Shown here piece by piece: positions 61,246-64,000 of a stretch of 64,000 bases of DNA (the first letter of the stretch is position 1; every line of letters starts with the position of its first letter). The translations under genes and the position numbers were made by a program. Source of the DNA: Pseudomonas jessenii (GTDB lineage Bacteria > Pseudomonadota > Gammaproteobacteria > Pseudomonadales > Pseudomonadaceae); assembly GCF_002236115.1 (NCBI RefSeq), contig NZ_NIWT01000008.1:124001-188000 (forward strand). The letters run 5' to 3'. Under the pieces are notes generated by a model. That model searched no databases. It was not told the origin of the DNA and saw only the letters and a program-made list of their open reading frames with translations.

Positions 61246-62022
61246 ATGAACAAGACAGAACTTCTAGGTGCTCTGGCGCTATGCGCTTTCAGCTTCCTGG
61301 CACATGCCGACGAAGACAGCCTGCGTATCGGTATCGAAGCCGCCTACCCACCCTTCTCCTTCAAGACACCAGAGGGCAACGTCAGCGGGTTCGATTACGA
61401 CATCGGCAACGCCTTGTGCGAAGAAATGAAGGTCAAGTGCGAGTGGGTCATTCAGGAGTTCGACGGCATGATCCCGTCGCTCAAAGTGCGCAAGATCGAT
61501 GCCGTGCTGTCGTCGATGTCAATCACCGAAGACCGGATGAAGTCCGTGGACTTCAGCAAAAAGTACTACCACACACCGGGCAAGTTCGCGATGAAGGCCG
61601 GCAACGTGATCAATGATCCTTTGGTGGACCTCAAGGGCAAGAAAGTCGGCGTGCAACGCTCCTCGACTTACGATCGTTTTGCCACCGAGCAACTGGAAAA
61701 AGCCGGCGTCGTCGTGGTGCGCTACTCCTCACAAAATGAAGCCTTTCTCGATCTTGCCTCGGGTCGTCTGGACGCCACCCTCGCCGACATCGTCAACACC
61801 GATGAGAGCTTCATCAAAACACCGGCTGGCCAGGGCTTCACACTCACAGGGCCCGACATCAACGACCCGAAGTATTTTGGCCGTGGCGCCGGGATCGCCG
61901 TGCGCAAAGGCGACAGTGCCAACGTTGCGCGCCTGAGTGCCGCGATCGACGCCATTCGCGCCAATGGCAAGTACCAGCAAGTGATGGCCAGGTACTTCGC
62001 GTTCGATATCTACGGCGAGTAA
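61246..62022 (+). CDS. ABC transporter periplasmic amino-acid-binding protein
   Basis: The 258-residue protein has a signal peptide (ELLGALALCAFSFLAHA) and the HisJ/ArgT-type motifs GIEAAYPPFSFKTPEGNVSG and GFDYDIGNALCEEM, and DAVLSSMSITEDR. It probably binds a basic amino acid or derivative. AAGGAG lies upstream of ATG 61246. It leads an operon with two permeases and an aspartoacylase-like gene. No ATPase gene is seen before the window end. The 440-base gap upstream is AT-rich near 61110-61160 and holds its promoter; no other feature is seen. Confidence 0.9.
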   Translation: MNKTELLGALALCAFSFLAHADEDSLRIGIEAAYPPFSFKTPEGNVSGFDYDIGNALCEEMKVKCEWVIQEFDGMIPSLKVRKIDAVLSSMSITEDRMKSVDFSKKYYHTPGKFAMKAGNVINDPLVDLKGKKVGVQRSSTYDRFATEQLEKAGVVVVRYSSQNEAFLDLASGRLDATLADIVNTDESFIKTPAGQGFTLTGPDINDPKYFGRGAGIAVRKGDSANVARLSAAIDAIRANGKYQQVMARYFAFDIYGE

Positions 62023-62113
62023 GCCTTACCCATAGCCCCGGTGCCGGCCTATTGCAGGCGCCGATTCGGGCTTGTCTTGCGCGCCTCGCGGCGCTCGCTT
62101 GAGGAACTTCATC

Positions 62114-62803
62114 ATGCTTCACGGCTACGGATCGAGCATTCTCGATGGCGCCTGGCTGACCATAAACCTGGCCCTGACTTCCATGTCCCTGGCGATTGCC
62201 CTCGGCCTGGTCGGCGCGGCCTTTCGCCTGTCACCGCTCAAATGGCTGGCCCTGCTCGGGGAAAGTTACACCACCCTGATTCGCGGCATTCCAGACCTGG
62301 TGCTGATCCTGCTGATTTTCTACGGCGGCCAGGATCTGGTGAACCGCATTGCCCTGGCGCTCGGTTACACCCGCTATATCGACATCAACCCCTTTATCGC
62401 CGGCGTCTGCACCATGGGCTTCATTTTTGGCGCCTACCTCTCGGAAACCTTTCGCGGCGCCTTCATGGCAATCCCCAAAGGTCAGGCCGAGGCCGGCGTG
62501 GCCTATGGCATGGGCGGTGCGCAGGTGTTCTGGCGAATTCTGGTACCGCAGATGATTCGTTTCGCCATTCCCGGGTTCACCAACAATTGGTTGGTACTGA
62601 CCAAATCCACCGCGCTGATCTCGGTGATCGGCTTGCAGGACATGATGTTCAAAGCCAAGAACGCAGCGGATGCCACACACGAGCCATTCACGTTTTTCCT
62701 CGCTGTGGCGGCGCTGTATCTGATGCTCACCAGCCTGTCATTGCTGGTGCTGCGCTATCTGGAAAAACACTACTCGGTCGGCATCAAAGCCGCCGAATTG
62801 TGA
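62114..62803 (+). CDS. ABC transporter permease, HisQ-like
   Basis: The 229-residue inner-membrane protein has the permease loop EAGVAYGMGGAQVFWRILVP (EAA motif) and ESYTTLIRGIPDLVLILLIF. It begins at ATG 62114 with GAGG upstream and pairs with the next gene. Confidence 0.9.
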   Translation: MLHGYGSSILDGAWLTINLALTSMSLAIALGLVGAAFRLSPLKWLALLGESYTTLIRGIPDLVLILLIFYGGQDLVNRIALALGYTRYIDINPFIAGVCTMGFIFGAYLSETFRGAFMAIPKGQAEAGVAYGMGGAQVFWRILVPQMIRFAIPGFTNNWLVLTKSTALISVIGLQDMMFKAKNAADATHEPFTFFLAVAALYLMLTSLSLLVLRYLEKHYSVGIKAAEL

Positions 62804-62815
62804 GGGGAGCGGCCC

Positions 62816-63514
62816 ATGATTCTCGACTACAACCTGATTTGGGAAAACCTGCCGCTGTACTTCAATGGCGCCTTGTTGACCCTCAAAGTCCTGCTTATTT
62901 CCCTGGCCCTGGGTCTGGTATTGGCTATTCCACTGGCGTTGATGCGGGTGTCGCGATCACCGCTGATCAACTTCCCGGCCTGGCTCTATACCTACGTGAT
63001 TCGCGGCACGCCGATGCTGGTGCAATTGTTCCTGATCTATTACGGCCTGGCGCAGTTCGAAGCAGTGCGCCAAAGCGTGCTCTGGCCTTACCTCTCCAGC
63101 GCCACCTTTTGCGCCTGCCTGGCCTTCGCGATCAACACCAGTGCCTATAGCGCAGAGCTGCTGGCCGGCAGTTTGAAATCCACCCCCCATGGCGAGATCG
63201 AAGCCGCCAGGGCCATGGGTATGTCACGCCTGACCCTGTATCGCCGCATTCTCATGCCGTCGGCCTTGCGCCGGGCATTGCCGCAGTACAGCAACGAGGT
63301 GCTGATGATGCTGCAAACCACCAGCCTGGCCTCCATCGTCACCCTCGTCGACATCACCGGGGCCGCGCGTACTGTCAGCTCACGGTTCTATCTACCGTTC
63401 GAGGCGTTTATCACCGCCGGCCTCTTCTACCTCGCCCTGACCTTCATTCTGGTGCGCCTGTTCAAGCTGGCCGAGCGCCATTGGCTGGCGTATCTGGCAC
63501 CGCGCAAGCACTAA
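62816..63514 (+). CDS. ABC transporter permease, HisM-like
   Basis: The 232-residue protein has the EAA loop EIEAARAMGMSRLTLYRRIL and RGTPMLVQLFLIYYGLAQF. GAGGGGAG precedes the ATG. With the HisQ-like permease it forms the transmembrane channel. Confidence 0.9.
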   Translation: MILDYNLIWENLPLYFNGALLTLKVLLISLALGLVLAIPLALMRVSRSPLINFPAWLYTYVIRGTPMLVQLFLIYYGLAQFEAVRQSVLWPYLSSATFCACLAFAINTSAYSAELLAGSLKSTPHGEIEAARAMGMSRLTLYRRILMPSALRRALPQYSNEVLMMLQTTSLASIVTLVDITGAARTVSSRFYLPFEAFITAGLFYLALTFILVRLFKLAERHWLAYLAPRKH

Positions 63515-63523
63515 GGAGCTGCT

Positions 63524-64000
63524 ATGGAGCACATTCAATACCTGTTGCCGTGGAGTGCCTCGGGCACCGAACGAACGCTGTCACTGTTTCGTTTTGGCAG
63601 TGGAGCACGCAAAGCGTACATCCAGGCGTCATTGCATGCCGACGAATTGCCAGGGATGCGCGTCGCCGTCGAGCTCAAGCGCCGTCTTCTGGAACTGGAA
63701 ACACAAGGCCGCCTGACCGGGGTGATCGAGTTGGTGCCAATGGCCAATCCGATCGGTATCGCCCAGATGTTCCAGGCCACCCATCAGGGGCGCTTCGAAT
63801 TCTCCAGCGGCAAGAACTTCAATCGCGACTTCCCGGAGTTAGTCGATGCCGTTGCACCGCTGCTGGAGGGCCGATTGGGAAGCGATGCCGACGCCAACAT
63901 CGCACTCATACGCCGCGCCATGGACGATGCCCTCGCCGCCATGCCGGCACCAACCTCGGAACTCGACGGCCTGCGCCGCCTGCTGCTGCAGCATGCCTGT
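63524..64000 (+). CDS. Succinylglutamate desuccinylase/aspartoacylase-family protein (3' end outside window)
   Basis: The first 159 residues are visible and continue beyond the window. AAGGAG precedes ATG 63524. The M14-type zinc site appears as ASLHADELPGMR (His and Glu), and GKNFNRDFPEL holds an Asn-Arg substrate-binding pair. Members deacylate N-acyl amino acids. Directly behind basic-amino-acid ABC genes, it suggests uptake and deacylation of an N-acyl amino acid. Confidence 0.85.
   Translation, partial: MEHIQYLLPWSASGTERTLSLFRFGSGARKAYIQASLHADELPGMRVAVELKRRLLELETQGRLTGVIELVPMANPIGIAQMFQATHQGRFEFSSGKNFNRDFPELVDAVAPLLEGRLGSDADANIALIRRAMDDALAAMPAPTSELDGLRRLLLQHAC

Overview
The window is chromosomal DNA from a GC-rich gammaproteobacterium. 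It is almost certainly a Pseudomonas of the fluorescens/putida type, judged from the protein sequences: dsdXA, arsRBCH, DUF3300/DUF2950 and pirin/LysR genes, an AlkK-like ligase and a caa3-type oxidase. It holds about 57 confident protein genes, no rRNA, no tRNA and no CRISPR array. It reads as a catabolic, stress and accessory stretch crossed by old insertion-sequence scars, not a core housekeeping region.

Layout. 1-4513: a boxA-type benzoyl-CoA epoxidase reductase (cut by the window start), divergent from an FAD monooxygenase and an AlkK-like acyl-CoA ligase. 4652-5906: an Lrp regulator divergent from a LysE exporter. 5915-9781: a D-serine locus (dsdX, dsdA, then a DsdC-like regulator on the same strand). 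10194-11915: a patatin and a small membrane protein. 11963-14000: an IS66 remnant, a complete IS1182-family element and dispersed repeats. 14103-18672: secreted propeller-like proteins, a DJ-1 family protein and a CHAD remnant. 18854-21636: LysR, pirin and a DMT exporter. 21834-22302: an IS30 fragment fused to a mercury-type merR fragment.

22637-27684 is a self-contained catabolic regulon. VOC and SDR genes face an FAD steroid-dehydrogenase-like gene and a zinc alcohol dehydrogenase, with a TetR gene divergent from the latter pair. Both promoters carry the same GTGCCA operator words. 27901-29987 holds a PchB-like gene with an altered catalytic residue, an acetyltransferase and two small membrane proteins. 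30287-36995 contains a caa3-type cytochrome oxidase operon (diheme subunit II, subunit I, two subunit III homologues, subunit IV). It is flanked by small genes whose upstream regions carry sigma-S-like minus-10 elements. 37539-37865 encodes two very short membrane proteins.

42310-49348 is a signalling island: a NarL-type regulator, a soluble 1620-residue hybrid histidine kinase with a tandem HAMP array, and a receiver-histidine kinase fusion. It is followed by a Mut7-C protein, a TonB-dependent receptor, and a QEGLA-motif protein with a metallopeptidase-like HExxxH. 53906-56379 holds DUF3300 and DUF2950. 57025-60021 is a complete arsRBCH operon with promoter, operator and terminator. Then come an 11-residue-repeat secreted protein and, from 61246 to the window end, an amino-acid ABC transporter with an aspartoacylase-like gene (cut by the window end).

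Most starts were chosen by Shine-Dalgarno position and known family N-termini. Family names are from recognition of motifs only; no database search was possible.
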